DNA of 64,000 nucleotides from Alistipes montrealensis (lineage in GTDB: Bacteria; Bacteroidota; Bacteroidia; Bacteroidales; Rikenellaceae): the NCBI RefSeq assembly GCF_018362775.1, contig NZ_JAGYXY010000001.1:387126-451125 (forward strand), written 5' to 3'. The notes under the pieces were generated by a model that searched no databases, was not told the DNA's origin, and was given only the letters and a program-made list of their open reading frames with translations. This document shows, in pieces, positions 8,945-18,650 of the stretch. Made by a program: the position numbers and the translations under genes. Numbering within the stretch: the stretch's first letter is position 1; every line of letters starts with the position of its first letter.

Positions 8945-9571
8945 CTATTCGGGGTCGGTCAGATAGACATTGCGGAACTCGACGGGACCGCCCTCGCTCT
9001 GGAGCGCGATATAGCCGCTGCGGGCGGCTCCGGTACACTCGTTCTGCAATATGCCGTTGACGTAGACCGCGATGTAGTCGCCCACGCAGACAATCTCGGC
9101 CTTGTTCCATTCGCCCGCGGGCCGCTCGCACTCCCCGCCGCTGCGCTTCTTGATGAAAACACGCCCGTTGCTCTCCGCTCCGGCAATTTCGGCGCCGCCC
9201 AGCCCCAGCAGGTCGCCCGCATGCCCGGCCTGCAACTGGCATTCGACCGCTCCGGGCCAGAGTTTGTCACCCTCCTGCACACGCTGGAAAATGCCGCTGT
9301 TCGTCGCTTCGCCGACCCACCGCCACTCGACATGGAGCCGGTAATCTCCGTACGGCACGGCAGTGCGCATATACCCGAACGGAACGCCTGAGATGCAGAT
9401 GCGGCCGTCGCTGACGGAGAAGGTATCCGCAGGGTCGGCATCGCTTGCCGGGTCCGTGACGCACACCCATCCGGTGAGGTCCCTGCCGTTGAACAATTCG
9501 GTTTTCGGATCGCCGCACGAACTCACCGTCACGGCCACAGCCAGCGCTGCAAAAAGAAATCGGGATTTCAT
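8945..9571 (-). CDS. DUF1080 (3-keto-disaccharide hydrolase-like) lipoprotein
   Basis: A 208-residue lipoprotein: signal with Cys near residue 19 (AVTVSSC), then one DUF1080 beta-sandwich. Family marks are LFNGRDLTGW near residue 26, HVEWRW near 80, NSGIFQRVQEGDKLWPGAVECQLQ near 91-114 and a closing GGPVEFRNVYL. Members occur in Bacteroidota glycan-use systems and some cleave 3-keto-glycosides; enzyme activity for this protein is inferred only. The start was chosen at the Met that begins the signal peptide. It lies 26 bases after the YjbR-like gene and is probably co-transcribed with it. Confidence 0.87.
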   Translation of the reverse strand: MKSRFLFAALAVAVTVSSCGDPKTELFNGRDLTGWVCVTDPASDADPADTFSVSDGRICISGVPFGYMRTAVPYGDYRLHVEWRWVGEATNSGIFQRVQEGDKLWPGAVECQLQAGHAGDLLGLGGAEIAGAESNGRVFIKKRSGGECERPAGEWNKAEIVCVGDYIAVYVNGILQNECTGAARSGYIALQSEGGPVEFRNVYLTDPE

Positions 9572-9597
9572 TTTATCGTTTTTTAGGGTTATCGGGG

Positions 9598-9981
9598 TTA
9601 TTGCGGCAGTCCGTGCTCCTCGATGTAGCGCAGAATCTCCTCGCGGCGGGCCTTGGGCGTAACGTTGCGCCGGACGACCAGCAGGTAGGAATTGCGGATC
9701 TGCTCGCGGATAAAAGCGTCGGGCAGGTCGCCCGTGGTGCGGATGCCGTTCCAATGGTCTTTGTTGAAATGGTATGCCGGACCCACGTCGTCGTACTGCT
9801 CGCGAAGCAGAATCGCCTCGCCGGGATCGCATTTCACGGCGACCCATTCGAAATCGGTCATATCGGCACAGGCGTACATCTTGCCGCCGATCTTGTAGAC
9901 CAGCGTCGTTTCGTCGAACGGCGTCGACTCTTCGGTCAGGGGCAGCGACAGACAATAGTCGCGAAAGTTCAAAACATCCAT
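9598..9981 (-). CDS. MmcQ/YjbR-family DNA-binding-like protein
   Basis: A 127-residue cytoplasmic protein of the YjbR/MmcQ (double-wing) fold. Family pattern: FRDYCLSLPLTEESTPF at the N-terminus, VYKIGGKMYAC near 28, WVAVKCDP near 46, and the Lys/Trp region NKDHWNGI near 73. The molecular role of the family is not established. The start is the ATG beside a minus-strand TATCTTTG element 16-24 bases upstream. The DUF1080 lipoprotein gene follows. Confidence 0.85.
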   Translation of the reverse strand: MDVLNFRDYCLSLPLTEESTPFDETTLVYKIGGKMYACADMTDFEWVAVKCDPGEAILLREQYDDVGPAYHFNKDHWNGIRTTGDLPDAFIREQIRNSYLLVVRRNVTPKARREEILRYIEEHGLPQ

Positions 9982-9997
9982 AACGGGTTCTTTTCCC

Positions 9998-10005
9998 CAA
10001 AGATA
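9998..10005 (-). promoter_or_regulatory. -7 promoter element for the YjbR-DUF1080 pair
   Basis: Read on the minus strand this is TATCTTTG, 16 bases before the YjbR-like ATG. The 10066 lipoprotein gene is divergent from it. Confidence 0.65.
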
Positions 10006-10065
10006 TGATTTTTTTGGCACACGTATTGCGTTCCGAAGGAAAGTAAAACCAAAATCAAGGTAAAA

Positions 10066-10698
10066 ATGAAAAAAATTCTCCTCTGTGTACCTCTGCTGGC
10101 GATGTTCGCAGCAGGTTTTTTCGGCTGCTCGCAGCAACGGCAATGGAACCACGAACAGCGTAAGGCAATGCGCGAAGCGCTGCGCAGCTACCGCCAGATG
10201 GTTTACCTGGACGACCTGAACGACGCCGAGTTCGTGCTTTTCACCGATCAGGTGGCCGGAATGCTCGAAAATGCCTATCCCGTCTATGCGACCTTCGTCG
10301 AAATGCCGGGCGTAACCGATACGGTGGACATGGTCGTCGTGACGACGATCGTCGACGAACTCAACGCCGACGCCCGCAACATGCGCCACATCTATCCCTA
10401 CAACTACCTCGTAGCGCAGGGCGTCCTGCCCGCAGGACTCGACCACGAGCAGCAGAAGGCATTTTACACCTGCTTCGCCGGCAAAGTGAATGCCGCTTAC
10501 GTCACGATGGACCAGTTCTTCAACGCCATCCTGGCCGACACGAGCGACATGTCGCAGATCCGGCAGATGGAGAGCCAGTGTGCCAACGACCTTTTCAGTT
10601 GGGTCGTGACCGAAGTCGATGTGATCGAGACCGTCCCGGCTCCGGCAGCCCAGCAGGCCCCGGCAGCGACTCCGGCCGCTCCGGCGAAAAAGAAGTAG
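10066..10698 (+). CDS. Hypothetical lipoprotein with Ala/Pro/Lys-rich tail
   Basis: A 210-residue protein I do not recognise. It has a clear lipoprotein signal with Cys near residue 21 (GFFGCSQQ), a largely helical acidic middle and a low-complexity end (PAPAAQQAPAATPAAPAKKK). No enzyme motif is visible. It stands alone, divergent from the YjbR gene and closed by two hairpins. Base composition matches the core genome. An envelope-structure role is possible but cannot be shown here. Confidence 0.75.
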   Translation: MKKILLCVPLLAMFAAGFFGCSQQRQWNHEQRKAMREALRSYRQMVYLDDLNDAEFVLFTDQVAGMLENAYPVYATFVEMPGVTDTVDMVVVTTIVDELNADARNMRHIYPYNYLVAQGVLPAGLDHEQQKAFYTCFAGKVNAAYVTMDQFFNAILADTSDMSQIRQMESQCANDLFSWVVTEVDVIETVPAPAAQQAPAATPAAPAKKK

Positions 10699-10791
10699 CC
10701 GCCGCCGGCGTAAGACGCCGGATTTAGAGGCGAAAGGGCTGTCGATCCGCTTTCCCACCAGTTCCGCGCCCGGCCCATTACGTGATTGACA

Positions 10792-10823
10792 AAACGGTGT
10801 ACCCCGCAAGGAGTACACCGTTT
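10792..10823. terminator. Bidirectional terminator between the lipoprotein and uxuA
   Basis: The 11-bp stem AAACGGTGTAC/GTACACCGTTT has a 10-base loop and lies between converging genes. A second hairpin (CCGGCGT/ACGCCGG) at about 10705-10721 directly follows the lipoprotein stop. Confidence 0.8.
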
Positions 10824-10844
10824 GTTTTCATTTTCCACAAGGGG

Positions 10845-12023
10845 TTATTTGTCGGCGTAGAGCGACTTGGCGATACCCAACTCCAGCCCGCGCAACTCGG
10901 CGAGGCCGCGCAGGCGGCCCAGGCACGAATAGCCCGGATTGGTTTTCTTTTTCAAGTCATCGATCATCTGGTGGCCGTGGTCGGGACGCATCGGAATCGA
11001 GATGCGGCGGCGCTGCTGAATCTCCAGAAAGGCTTTCATCACCTCGTACATCGGCACGTCGCCTTCGAGGTGGTTGGCTTCGAAGAAATTGCCCTCGGCG
11101 TCGCGCTGCGTCGAACGCAGGTGGACGAAATTCACACGGTCGCCCAGGCGCAGCATCATGCCCGGCAGGTCGTTCTTCGCCGAGACACCGAACGATCCGG
11201 TGCAGAGACACAGGCCGTTTGAAGGGTTGGGAACCGCCTCGACCAATTTCTGAAAATCGGACTCGGTCGAGAGGATGCGCGGCAGGCCGAGGATCGGGAA
11301 CGGGGGATCGTCGGGATGGATCGCCAGCACCGAGCCGACCTCGTCGGCCACGGGAGCCACTTCGCGCAGGAAAGCCACGAGATTGGCACGCAGCGTTTCG
11401 GCCGTAACGTCCTTATAGCGGTCCAGCTCCCGCTGGAACTGCTCCAGCGTGAAACTCTCCTCCGAGCCGGGCAGGCCCGCGATCATATTGCGGGTGACGA
11501 GCTCGATCTCGGCGGCATCCATCCGCTCGAAGCGGGCTTTGGCGGCGGCACGCTCGGCCTCCGAATAGTCCTTTTCCGCACCGGGACGCTTCAGGATATG
11601 AAGGTCGAAAGCCACGAACGCCGCACGCTCGAACCGGAGGGCCCGCGACCCGTCGGGCAGTTCATAAGCGAGATTCGTGCGCGTCCAGTCCAGCACCGGC
11701 ATGAAGTTGTAGGTGATGACCCGGATACCGCATTCCGCGAGGTTACGAATCGACTGCTTGTAGTTCTCAATGTAACGCTGGAAATCGCCCGTACGGGTTT
11801 TGATGTGTTCGTGGACGGGAATGCTCTCGACCACCGACCACACAAGGCCTGCGTCGGCGATGGTCTGCCGGCGTTTTTTGATCTCTTCGACGGGCCACAC
11901 CTCGCCGTTGGGAATATGGTGCAAGGCGTTCACGATGCCCGTAGCACCCGCCTGGCGAATATCCTGGAGGCTGACGGGATCGTTCGGCCCGTACCAACGC
12001 CATGTTTGTTCACACAAATACAT
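10845..12023 (-). CDS. uxuA: Mannonate dehydratase
   Basis: A 392-residue UxuA that dehydrates D-mannonate to 2-keto-3-deoxygluconate in hexuronate catabolism. Diagnostic regions: [13 protein letters not shown] at the N-terminus, [16 protein letters not shown] near 30, the metal-binding segment [16 protein letters not shown] near 235, LCLCTGSFG near 275, and [11 protein letters not shown] near 345. The start chosen is the Met before YLCEQTWRW, the usual family start, not the in-frame Met 19 codons upstream. The mannonate oxidoreductase and LacI regulator lie upstream on the same strand, separated by a repeat-bearing gap. Confidence 0.94.
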   Translation of the reverse strand: MYLCEQTWRWYGPNDPVSLQDIRQAGATGIVNALHHIPNGEVWPVEEIKKRRQTIADAGLVWSVVESIPVHEHIKTRTGDFQRYIENYKQSIRNLAECGIRVITYNFMPVLDWTRTNLAYELPDGSRALRFERAAFVAFDLHILKRPGAEKDYSEAERAAAKARFERMDAAEIELVTRNMIAGLPGSEESFTLEQFQRELDRYKDVTAETLRANLVAFLREVAPVADEVGSVLAIHPDDPPFPILGLPRILSTESDFQKLVEAVPNPSNGLCLCTGSFGVSAKNDLPGMMLRLGDRVNFVHLRSTQRDAEGNFFEANHLEGDVPMYEVMKAFLEIQQRRRISIPMRPDHGHQMIDDLKKKTNPGYSCLGRLRGLAELRGLELGIAKSLYADK

Positions 12024-12060
12024 AGAATACGTATTTTTATATTTCTCAAATTCAATACTA

Positions 12061-12185
12061 TTTGTACTTTTTGGCCGCAAAAAGTACCAAAAACTCCCCG
12101 GCTGATATCTGCGCCTGCTTCGAACGGCCTAACGCTGGCTCCGGGCGACTATTCGCGGGGGCGCACGCGCCCCGTCCCCTCCGCT
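12061..12185 (-). repeat. Inverted copy of the intergenic palindromic repeat
   Basis: On the minus strand this segment reads GGCGCGTGCGCCCCCGCGAA, then a variable stretch, then GGGAGTTTTTGGTACTTTTT followed by GCGGCCAAAAAG, matching 8052-8180 block for block in the same order. It therefore belongs to a dispersed family of about 125 bases. It lies between the mannonate oxidoreductase and uxuA. Confidence 0.8.
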
Positions 12186-12238
12186 CGCGCTTTTAGTCCG
12201 TTCGTCGCCTTACGGCTCCGACATCGGGCCGGGTTCGG

Positions 12239-13051
12239 TTAAATCGAAAATGCGTCGAAACCGCCGTCGACGACGGCCAGCGCACCCGTCACGAACGACG
12301 AAGCGTCGCTGACAAGGTAGTGGATCGTACCCAGCAGCTCCTCCGGCTCGGCGAAGCGTCCGGCAGGCGTATGGGCGATGATCGTCCGCGCACGGTCGGT
12401 ATACGAGCCGTCGGGGTTGGTAAGCAGCGCACGGTTCTGGTTGGTCAAGAGGAATCCCGGGACAATGGCGTTCACGCGCATTTCGGGGCTGAACTTCATG
12501 GCCAGTTCGGCTGCCATATACTTCGTGTAGTTGCCGATGGCGGCCTTGGCGGCCCCGTAGCCCACGACACGGGTCAGCGGACGCAGCGCCGACTCGGAGC
12601 AGAAATTGACGATGACGCCCTTTTTACGGGCCGTCATGGCCTCGCCAAAGACCGTCGTCGGCAGCACCGTGCCGAACAGATTGAGGTCTACGACCTTCTT
12701 GAAAGCGTCGATCTCCAGGTCGAGGAACGACTTGTCGGGAGCAATCGTCGCACCGCCCATATTGCCCCCCGCGGCATTGAGCAGGATGTCGATCGCACCG
12801 TACGCACTGAGGATGGCCTCGCGGTTGGCCACGAGCACCTCGCGGTCGAGTACGTCGGTAGCGAGGAACATCGCTTCGCCGCCCTCGGCGCGAATCTCCC
12901 CGACGAGCTCTTCGCCCGCCTTCTCGTCGCGGTCGAGAACCACGACGCGCGCGCCCTGCTCCGCGAGGTAAACGCAGATCGAGCGGCCTAGGATACCGGC
13001 TCCGCCCGTCACGACGACGACGCGGCCCCGGATGTCAAACAGATTTTTCAT
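12239..13051 (-). CDS. SDR-family D-mannonate oxidoreductase
   Basis: A 270-residue short-chain dehydrogenase. The NAD(P) motif TGGAGILG is at residues 15-22, NAAGGNMGG near 91-99, and the catalytic Ser near 151 with YGAAK giving the Tyr and Lys near 164-168; the end is GALAVVDGGFDAF. In Bacteroidota this SDR type replaces UxuB and reduces fructuronate to mannonate. The pairing with uxuA and a LacI regulator supports that substrate. The enzyme assignment is strong, the exact substrate is inferred from context. Confidence 0.88.
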   Translation of the reverse strand: MKNLFDIRGRVVVVTGGAGILGRSICVYLAEQGARVVVLDRDEKAGEELVGEIRAEGGEAMFLATDVLDREVLVANREAILSAYGAIDILLNAAGGNMGGATIAPDKSFLDLEIDAFKKVVDLNLFGTVLPTTVFGEAMTARKKGVIVNFCSESALRPLTRVVGYGAAKAAIGNYTKYMAAELAMKFSPEMRVNAIVPGFLLTNQNRALLTNPDGSYTDRARTIIAHTPAGRFAEPEELLGTIHYLVSDASSFVTGALAVVDGGFDAFSI

Positions 13052-13156
13052 AGTTATTTCGAACAGATTGGTTGATACTATTTTGCATTGTATTACATAA
13101 CTGCCTGCCGTTTTCGCCGCCTTTGGCGTCGTTTACAAGTCTGGCCCACCCCTAAA

Positions 13157-13174
13157 TCCCCTCCTCGGAGGGGA
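13157..13174. repeat. CCCCTCC palindrome (REP-like)
   Basis: TCCCCTCC and GGAGGGGA form a tight hairpin preceded by CCCACCCCTAAA. Similar elements occur at about 17004-17022 and 23780-23799, so this looks like a short dispersed hairpin. Here it lies between the LacI gene and the mannonate oxidoreductase and could reduce read-through. Confidence 0.55.
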
Positions 13175-13219
13175 CTTTGTGCCGCTGCGCGGCAAATCCA
13201 AGTATTCGGCCGTATCGGG

Positions 13220-14287
13220 TCAATTTCCTTCATAATATCGAATATTCTCTTTCAGCAGGATGTCGATGGGCATGTTGCCGACCCTGGCGGGGGCGCGGCC
13301 TTCGACGAGCCATTCGCAGAGCGCCATCACGCCGCGGTAGCCCTGTGCCTCGGGGCGCTGTGCGACGAGCGCCGTCACCACGCCAGCGGAGAGCATCTCT
13401 TCGTTGCGGCGGATCACGTCGTAGCCCACCAGCCTCACGTCGGTACGCCGCCGCGCCGCGAGGTAGCCCGCAAGGATGTAGCACGTCGAATTGAAGGTCA
13501 CGGCCCCGGCAATAGACGGACTGCGGCGGAACAATTCGTCCAACACGCAGCCGTTATAGTTTTCATCGTCGAGCCGCAATGCGGCGTAGTGCAATCTGCC
13601 GCGGAAAGCGTGCCTGTCGAGGTAACTGCGAAAACCCTCCTCGCGGTTGCGGCACTGATTCGACCCGGCGTCGCCCCGGTGGACGATGTTCCCCACGACG
13701 ATGTCGGCCCCGGGATCGAGGCGGTCGAAAAGCAGCCGTGCGGCGACCACCCCGGCGTCGAACGACGACGTGCCGAAATAGGCGAGCCGGTTGCAGGCGG
13801 GAATGTCCGAATCGACAAAGACATAGGGCACGCCCCGCCCGTCGAGTTCGCGGGCGAACGGTTCGACCATCTCCGCGAAAAGCGTTGCGATCACCGCGCC
13901 GTCGAACTCCTCCCGGCGCAGCGCCGCCAGCAGGCTCTCGAACGACGACCGGTCGTACTGGTCGAAGCAGAAACGGCGCACCGCGACGTTATAGCGTCCG
14001 GCCTCGGCTTCGGCACGGGCGATCCCGGCTTCGAAATCGGCCCAGTATTCACCCTGCACGAACCGGGGCATGATCACACAGAGCGTATACCTCCGTCCCG
14101 AAGCCAGCGAACGGGCAATCAGGTTCGGACGGTAGTTGACCTGCCGCAGCACCTCGTTGATGCGCGCGAGGTTGGCCTCCGAGACCTTGCCGCGGTTGTG
14201 GATCACGCGGTCGACCGTCGCCACCGACACCCCCGCCATGCGAGCGATGTCGACGATGCGCACCGTGTTATTTTCGTTGTCGATCAT
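13220..14287 (-). CDS. LacI-family transcriptional regulator of the hexuronate genes
   Basis: A 355-residue LacI/GalR regulator. The helix-turn-helix is at residues 10-30 (IVDIARMAGVSVATVDRVIH) and the hinge helix ends near 65 (RPNLIARSLASG). The rest is a periplasmic-binding-protein-like sensor domain with LVGYDVIRRN near the end. It lies directly upstream of the mannonate genes on the same strand, so a mannonate- or glucuronate-derived effector is likely. A 20-base perfect palindrome sits just upstream of its own -7 element, which suggests autoregulation. Confidence 0.9.
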   Translation of the reverse strand: MIDNENNTVRIVDIARMAGVSVATVDRVIHNRGKVSEANLARINEVLRQVNYRPNLIARSLASGRRYTLCVIMPRFVQGEYWADFEAGIARAEAEAGRYNVAVRRFCFDQYDRSSFESLLAALRREEFDGAVIATLFAEMVEPFARELDGRGVPYVFVDSDIPACNRLAYFGTSSFDAGVVAARLLFDRLDPGADIVVGNIVHRGDAGSNQCRNREEGFRSYLDRHAFRGRLHYAALRLDDENYNGCVLDELFRRSPSIAGAVTFNSTCYILAGYLAARRRTDVRLVGYDVIRRNEEMLSAGVVTALVAQRPEAQGYRGVMALCEWLVEGRAPARVGNMPIDILLKENIRYYEGN

Positions 14288-14317
14288 GGGTTGTACGGTT
14301 ATCCGGCATTACACGGC

Positions 14318-14325
14318 AAATCTAT
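14318..14325 (-). promoter_or_regulatory. -7 promoter element of the LacI-type regulator gene
   Basis: On the minus strand this reads TAGATTTG, fitting TAnnTTTG, 31 bases before the ATG and 20 bases downstream of the palindromic operator. Confidence 0.6.
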
Positions 14326-14345
14326 GCATAATTTTCGAAAATAAC

Positions 14346-14365
14346 AAGTGTGTGCGCACACACTT
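14346..14365. promoter_or_regulatory. Perfect 20-base palindrome, probable LacI-type operator
   Basis: AAGTGTGTGCGCACACACTT is its own reverse complement with the central CG step typical of LacI-family operators. It lies in the -33 region of the regulator's own promoter. Confidence 0.75.
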
Positions 14366-14436
14366 AACATATTTACAAAAAAAAGAACCGGACCCTCTCG
14401 GAGCCCGGCGTCTTCTTTTCGGATCGACGGCAACGA

Positions 14437-15426
14437 CTACCCCACTTGTGCGACCTGTTCCCCCGCACAGGCGCAGCGTTCGTAGAAATCGCGCGCCACG
14501 ACGATACGGATGGCTTTATGGAGGATCGAAAATTCGAGCGGCGTATGGCCCAGCGGCTCGCCGTCGATTTCGACCGACACCTCGGGCGACGATTCGATGC
14601 GGATACGGCTGCCGCGCTCCTGGAGAATGTGGCGAATGCGGTAAATGCCGCCGTTGAACAGGTAATGGAAGCGGAACAGCAAGTGCCAGAAATGGACCGG
14701 GCGGATCAGCGACAGGTCCAGCATGCCGTCGTCGGCGACGGCCGCAGGCAACTGCTGAATGCCTCCGCCGTTGAACTTGCAGATGCCGATCGCGGCCGAC
14801 AGCAGCAGGTTGTTGTAGACCAGCCGGTCGTCGACCCAGACCTTGATACCGGTAGATTTGTAGCGGAAGAAATTCTTCACCAGACACCATGTATAGCGCC
14901 AGCGGCTCCGGTGGCCCTTCTTTTTCAGGTGCGAAAGTTTGCGCACGACATGCGCGTCGAATCCCGCTCCGGCGACATTGGCCATGTAGCGGCTCTGGCG
15001 GTAGTGCGACTCCTCGTAGGAGACTACCCCCACATCCTGCAGGAAGGAATAACCCTCGCTGATGGCTTTCACGGCGTCCTGATAGCGGTTCGAGATGCCG
15101 AACGTACGGACCCAGTCGTTGCCTGTACCCACGGCCACCACGGCCACGAGGACTTCGTCGGGACACACCTCCTGCTGGATAAACAGGCCGTTCACGACCT
15201 CGTGCAGCGTCCCGTCGCCGCCCACGACGATAATGCGGCGGTAGCCTTCGCGCACAGCCGTGACGGTGAGTTCCGTGGCGTGGAACTTATGCTCCGTGAA
15301 GACCGGTTCGCAGAGGATATGGGCATCGCGCAGGTGTTTTGAAATCTGCGGAAAATGGTCGAGCCCGCGGCCGCCTCCGGCCACGGGATTGACGATGACG
15401 AACCACTTTCCAGGATCGGTGGCCAC
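14437..15426 (-). CDS. Diacylglycerol-kinase-family lipid kinase (YegS-like)
   Basis: A 329-residue DAGK-catalytic-domain protein. Marks are VNPVAGGGRG at residues 13-22, the nucleotide-binding VVGGDGTLHEVVNGL near 66-80 and AVGTGNDWVR near 100-109. The C-terminal YegS-like beta domain includes IEIDGEPLG-like VEIDGEPLGHTPLEF. It phosphorylates a membrane lipid at the inner face; the exact lipid is unknown. It starts 7 bases after the pepD stop and is surely co-transcribed. A GC-rich hairpin with A/T flanks at about 14380-14418 can end the transcript. Confidence 0.9.
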   Translation of the reverse strand: MATDPGKWFVIVNPVAGGGRGLDHFPQISKHLRDAHILCEPVFTEHKFHATELTVTAVREGYRRIIVVGGDGTLHEVVNGLFIQQEVCPDEVLVAVVAVGTGNDWVRTFGISNRYQDAVKAISEGYSFLQDVGVVSYEESHYRQSRYMANVAGAGFDAHVVRKLSHLKKKGHRSRWRYTWCLVKNFFRYKSTGIKVWVDDRLVYNNLLLSAAIGICKFNGGGIQQLPAAVADDGMLDLSLIRPVHFWHLLFRFHYLFNGGIYRIRHILQERGSRIRIESSPEVSVEIDGEPLGHTPLEFSILHKAIRIVVARDFYERCACAGEQVAQVG

Positions 15427-15433
15427 GCTGAGA

Positions 15434-16891
15434 CTACTTTTCGGGAACGTTGCGCAGCGTGTCGACCAGGAAGTCGTAGAACTTCCCTACCGAAGCGATC
15501 TCCACCTTCTCGTCGGGCGAGTGGGGGTAGCAGATCGTCGGGCCGAACGAAATCATATCCAGCTTGGGATAGGTGCTGCCGATGATGCCGCATTCCAGTC
15601 CCGCATGGATGGCCGTCACGGCGGGCTTCTTACCGTAAAGAGCCTCGTAGGAAGCGGTCATGGCTTTCAGGATCGGCGACTCCATATTGGGGTTCCAGCC
15701 GTTGTAAGCGCCCGTGAGTTCGGTCTTGGCCCCGGCCAGCGCAAAGACGGCGGCGATGGCTTCGCCCAGCGCATCTTTCTCGGAATTGACCGAACTGCGC
15801 AGCAGGCATTGCAGTTTCACCGTTTTGCCGTCCGACACCACGCGAGCCAGGTTCGTCGAGGTCTGCACCAGTCCGGGCATGGCCATCGACATCTTCTGCA
15901 CTCCGTCGGGGCAGGCAGCGACGGCCTTGATCAGGTTCGCCGAGACCTCTTTGGGCAGCGTTTCCGCCGGTTTATCGACCTCTTTGACCTTGATCGACAC
16001 CGAATCCTCGATACCGGCATATTCGGCCTTGATCGTCTTTTCGTAGGCTTTCAGCGCTTTGGCGAAGGCCTCGTAATCCTTGGTTTTCACCAGCACGACC
16101 GCCTCGGCCTCGCGCGGAATGGCGTTCCTCAGGCCGCCGCCGTCCACCGACGCCAGCAGCACGTCGCACGGCGCTGCATTCAAAAAGCGGAACAGCACCT
16201 TGTTGGCATTGGCGCGCTGGCAGATGATCTGGATGCCCGAGTGGCCGCCCTTGAGCCCCTTGACATTGATCTTCGCCGCGGTGTAGTTGCGTGCGGGCGC
16301 CGGCTCGGCCTTGTAGCGGAAGGTGACGTTGGCGTCGAGTCCCCCGGCGCAGCCCACGTAGAGTTCGCCCTCCTCCTCGGAGTCGAGATTCAGGAGGATG
16401 TCGCCGTGCAGCAAGCCTTTTTTCAGTCCGTTGGCGCCGTCCATTCCGGTCTCCTCGGTTGCCGTAAACAACGCCTCTACCGGGCCGTGTTTCAGCGTCT
16501 TGTCCTCCAGCACCGCAAGTATCGCTGCAACTCCGATTCCGTTGTCGGCCCCAAGCGTCGTGCCGTCGGCCGTCACCCAGTCGCCGTCGACATATGCGTC
16601 GACGGGGTCCTTCGTGAAATCGAATTTCTTGTCGTTGTTCTTCTGCGGAACCATGTCGAGGTGGGCCTGCAGGATCACGCCCTTGCGGTTCTCCATCCCC
16701 TTCGAAGCGGGTTTCGAGACGTAGACGTTGTGCGCCGAATCCTCCTTGCATTCGAGGCCCTGCGAACGGGCGAAGTCGAGCACATATTTGCGGATTTTCT
16801 CCTCGTGGGACGAGGGGCGCGGAATGCGGACGATCTCCGCGAAATGCTTCCAGACGAGCGCCGGTTTCAGCGCAGCCAAATTACGATCCAT
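15434..16891 (-). CDS. pepD: Aminoacyl-histidine dipeptidase (M20 family)
   Basis: A 485-residue PepD-like metallopeptidase that cleaves dipeptides with Xaa-His. The metal ligands are seen in LQAHLDMVPQ near residue 78, the bridging Asp in TTLGADNGIG near 118, and the catalytic Glu pair in ATEETGMDGA near 147. LNLDSEEEGELYVGCAGG near 171 is typical of this subfamily. No signal peptide is present. It is followed after 7 bases by the lipid kinase. A CCCTCCC-type palindrome lies in the gap upstream of it. Confidence 0.93.
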   Translation of the reverse strand: MDRNLAALKPALVWKHFAEIVRIPRPSSHEEKIRKYVLDFARSQGLECKEDSAHNVYVSKPASKGMENRKGVILQAHLDMVPQKNNDKKFDFTKDPVDAYVDGDWVTADGTTLGADNGIGVAAILAVLEDKTLKHGPVEALFTATEETGMDGANGLKKGLLHGDILLNLDSEEEGELYVGCAGGLDANVTFRYKAEPAPARNYTAAKINVKGLKGGHSGIQIICQRANANKVLFRFLNAAPCDVLLASVDGGGLRNAIPREAEAVVLVKTKDYEAFAKALKAYEKTIKAEYAGIEDSVSIKVKEVDKPAETLPKEVSANLIKAVAACPDGVQKMSMAMPGLVQTSTNLARVVSDGKTVKLQCLLRSSVNSEKDALGEAIAAVFALAGAKTELTGAYNGWNPNMESPILKAMTASYEALYGKKPAVTAIHAGLECGIIGSTYPKLDMISFGPTICYPHSPDEKVEIASVGKFYDFLVDTLRNVPEK

Positions 16892-17003
16892 AATATTGAA
16901 GTTTAATAGTTATATCTTTCAAATCCGGTTCTTTTACCGATATTCCATATCCGACCGCCGTTATCGCAGCCCCGGGACGCGTTTACATGCCTGCCCCATC
17001 CCG

Positions 17004-17022
17004 GCCCTCCCTCGGGGAGGGA
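17004..17022. repeat. CCCTCCC palindrome (REP-like)
   Basis: GGCCCTCCCTCGGGGAGGGA forms a compact hairpin preceded by TGCCCCATCCC, resembling the elements at 13157 and 23780. It is in the gap between phoH and pepD. Confidence 0.5.
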
Positions 17023-17051
17023 GATGGCGTCCGCTCCGGACAGGCAGCCGA

Positions 17052-18035
<984 letters not shown>

Positions 18036-18038
18036 AGG

Positions 18039-18632
18039 TTAAAACAAATATCCGAAGCTAAGCGCAACATTATAAGTACGAAGTTTGTCGAGCTGCCGTC
18101 CGTCGGGCAACAGCACGTCGTGTTTCGAGCGGAACTGGCCGTTGTAGCGCAGGTCGATCAGCAGGTGGCGGATCAATACGACCCCGGCGCCCACCGTGTA
18201 GGAAACCGAAGGACGCACGCGCCCGAAATCCAGCAGGTCGCCGCCCGACTTCTGCTTGCAGTCGTTCATCACCGTAAAGACCGGACCGGCATAAATACGC
18301 ACGGGGTGCAGCAGGCGGAATGACGCCAGGACGGGTACGTCGATCGAGTTCGATTTGAGGTTGAGCTCCTTCTCGCCTTCGGGACGAATGCGGAGACCCT
18401 GGCGGACGTAAAGAATCTGCGGCTCGATGGCGAAAGCCCCGAGGTTGACGGCTGTGACGATACCGGCCTGCCAGCCCAGTTTGTTCTTTACGTCGGTGGC
18501 ATCCATGTTGGTCGAGTAATCGGGGATGTTGATACCGCCGATCACGCCCCACTCCACCCGGGTGCGGGGACGCTGTGCGGCGGCACTCGCCGCCACGGCA
18601 ACCAAAAGCAGGGTTAATAATACTTTGCGCAT
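18039..18632 (-). CDS. Outer-membrane beta-barrel protein (PorT/OMP_b-brl family)
   Basis: A 197-residue secreted protein: signal peptide with Ala-rich cut near residue 19 (VAASAAAQ), then alternating amphipathic strands (VEWGVIGGINIPDYS, FAIEPQILYVRQGL, VSYTVGAGVVLIRHLLIDLRY) and a terminal aromatic strand (NVALSFGYLF). This fits an eight-strand porin-like barrel common in Bacteroidota. No ligand can be inferred. It sits between the MFS gene (18 bases) and phoH (3 bases). Confidence 0.85.
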   Translation of the reverse strand: MRKVLLTLLLVAVAASAAAQRPRTRVEWGVIGGINIPDYSTNMDATDVKNKLGWQAGIVTAVNLGAFAIEPQILYVRQGLRIRPEGEKELNLKSNSIDVPVLASFRLLHPVRIYAGPVFTVMNDCKQKSGGDLLDFGRVRPSVSYTVGAGVVLIRHLLIDLRYNGQFRSKHDVLLPDGRQLDKLRTYNVALSFGYLF

Positions 18633-18650
18633 TACAGCAATTTTTAATTC

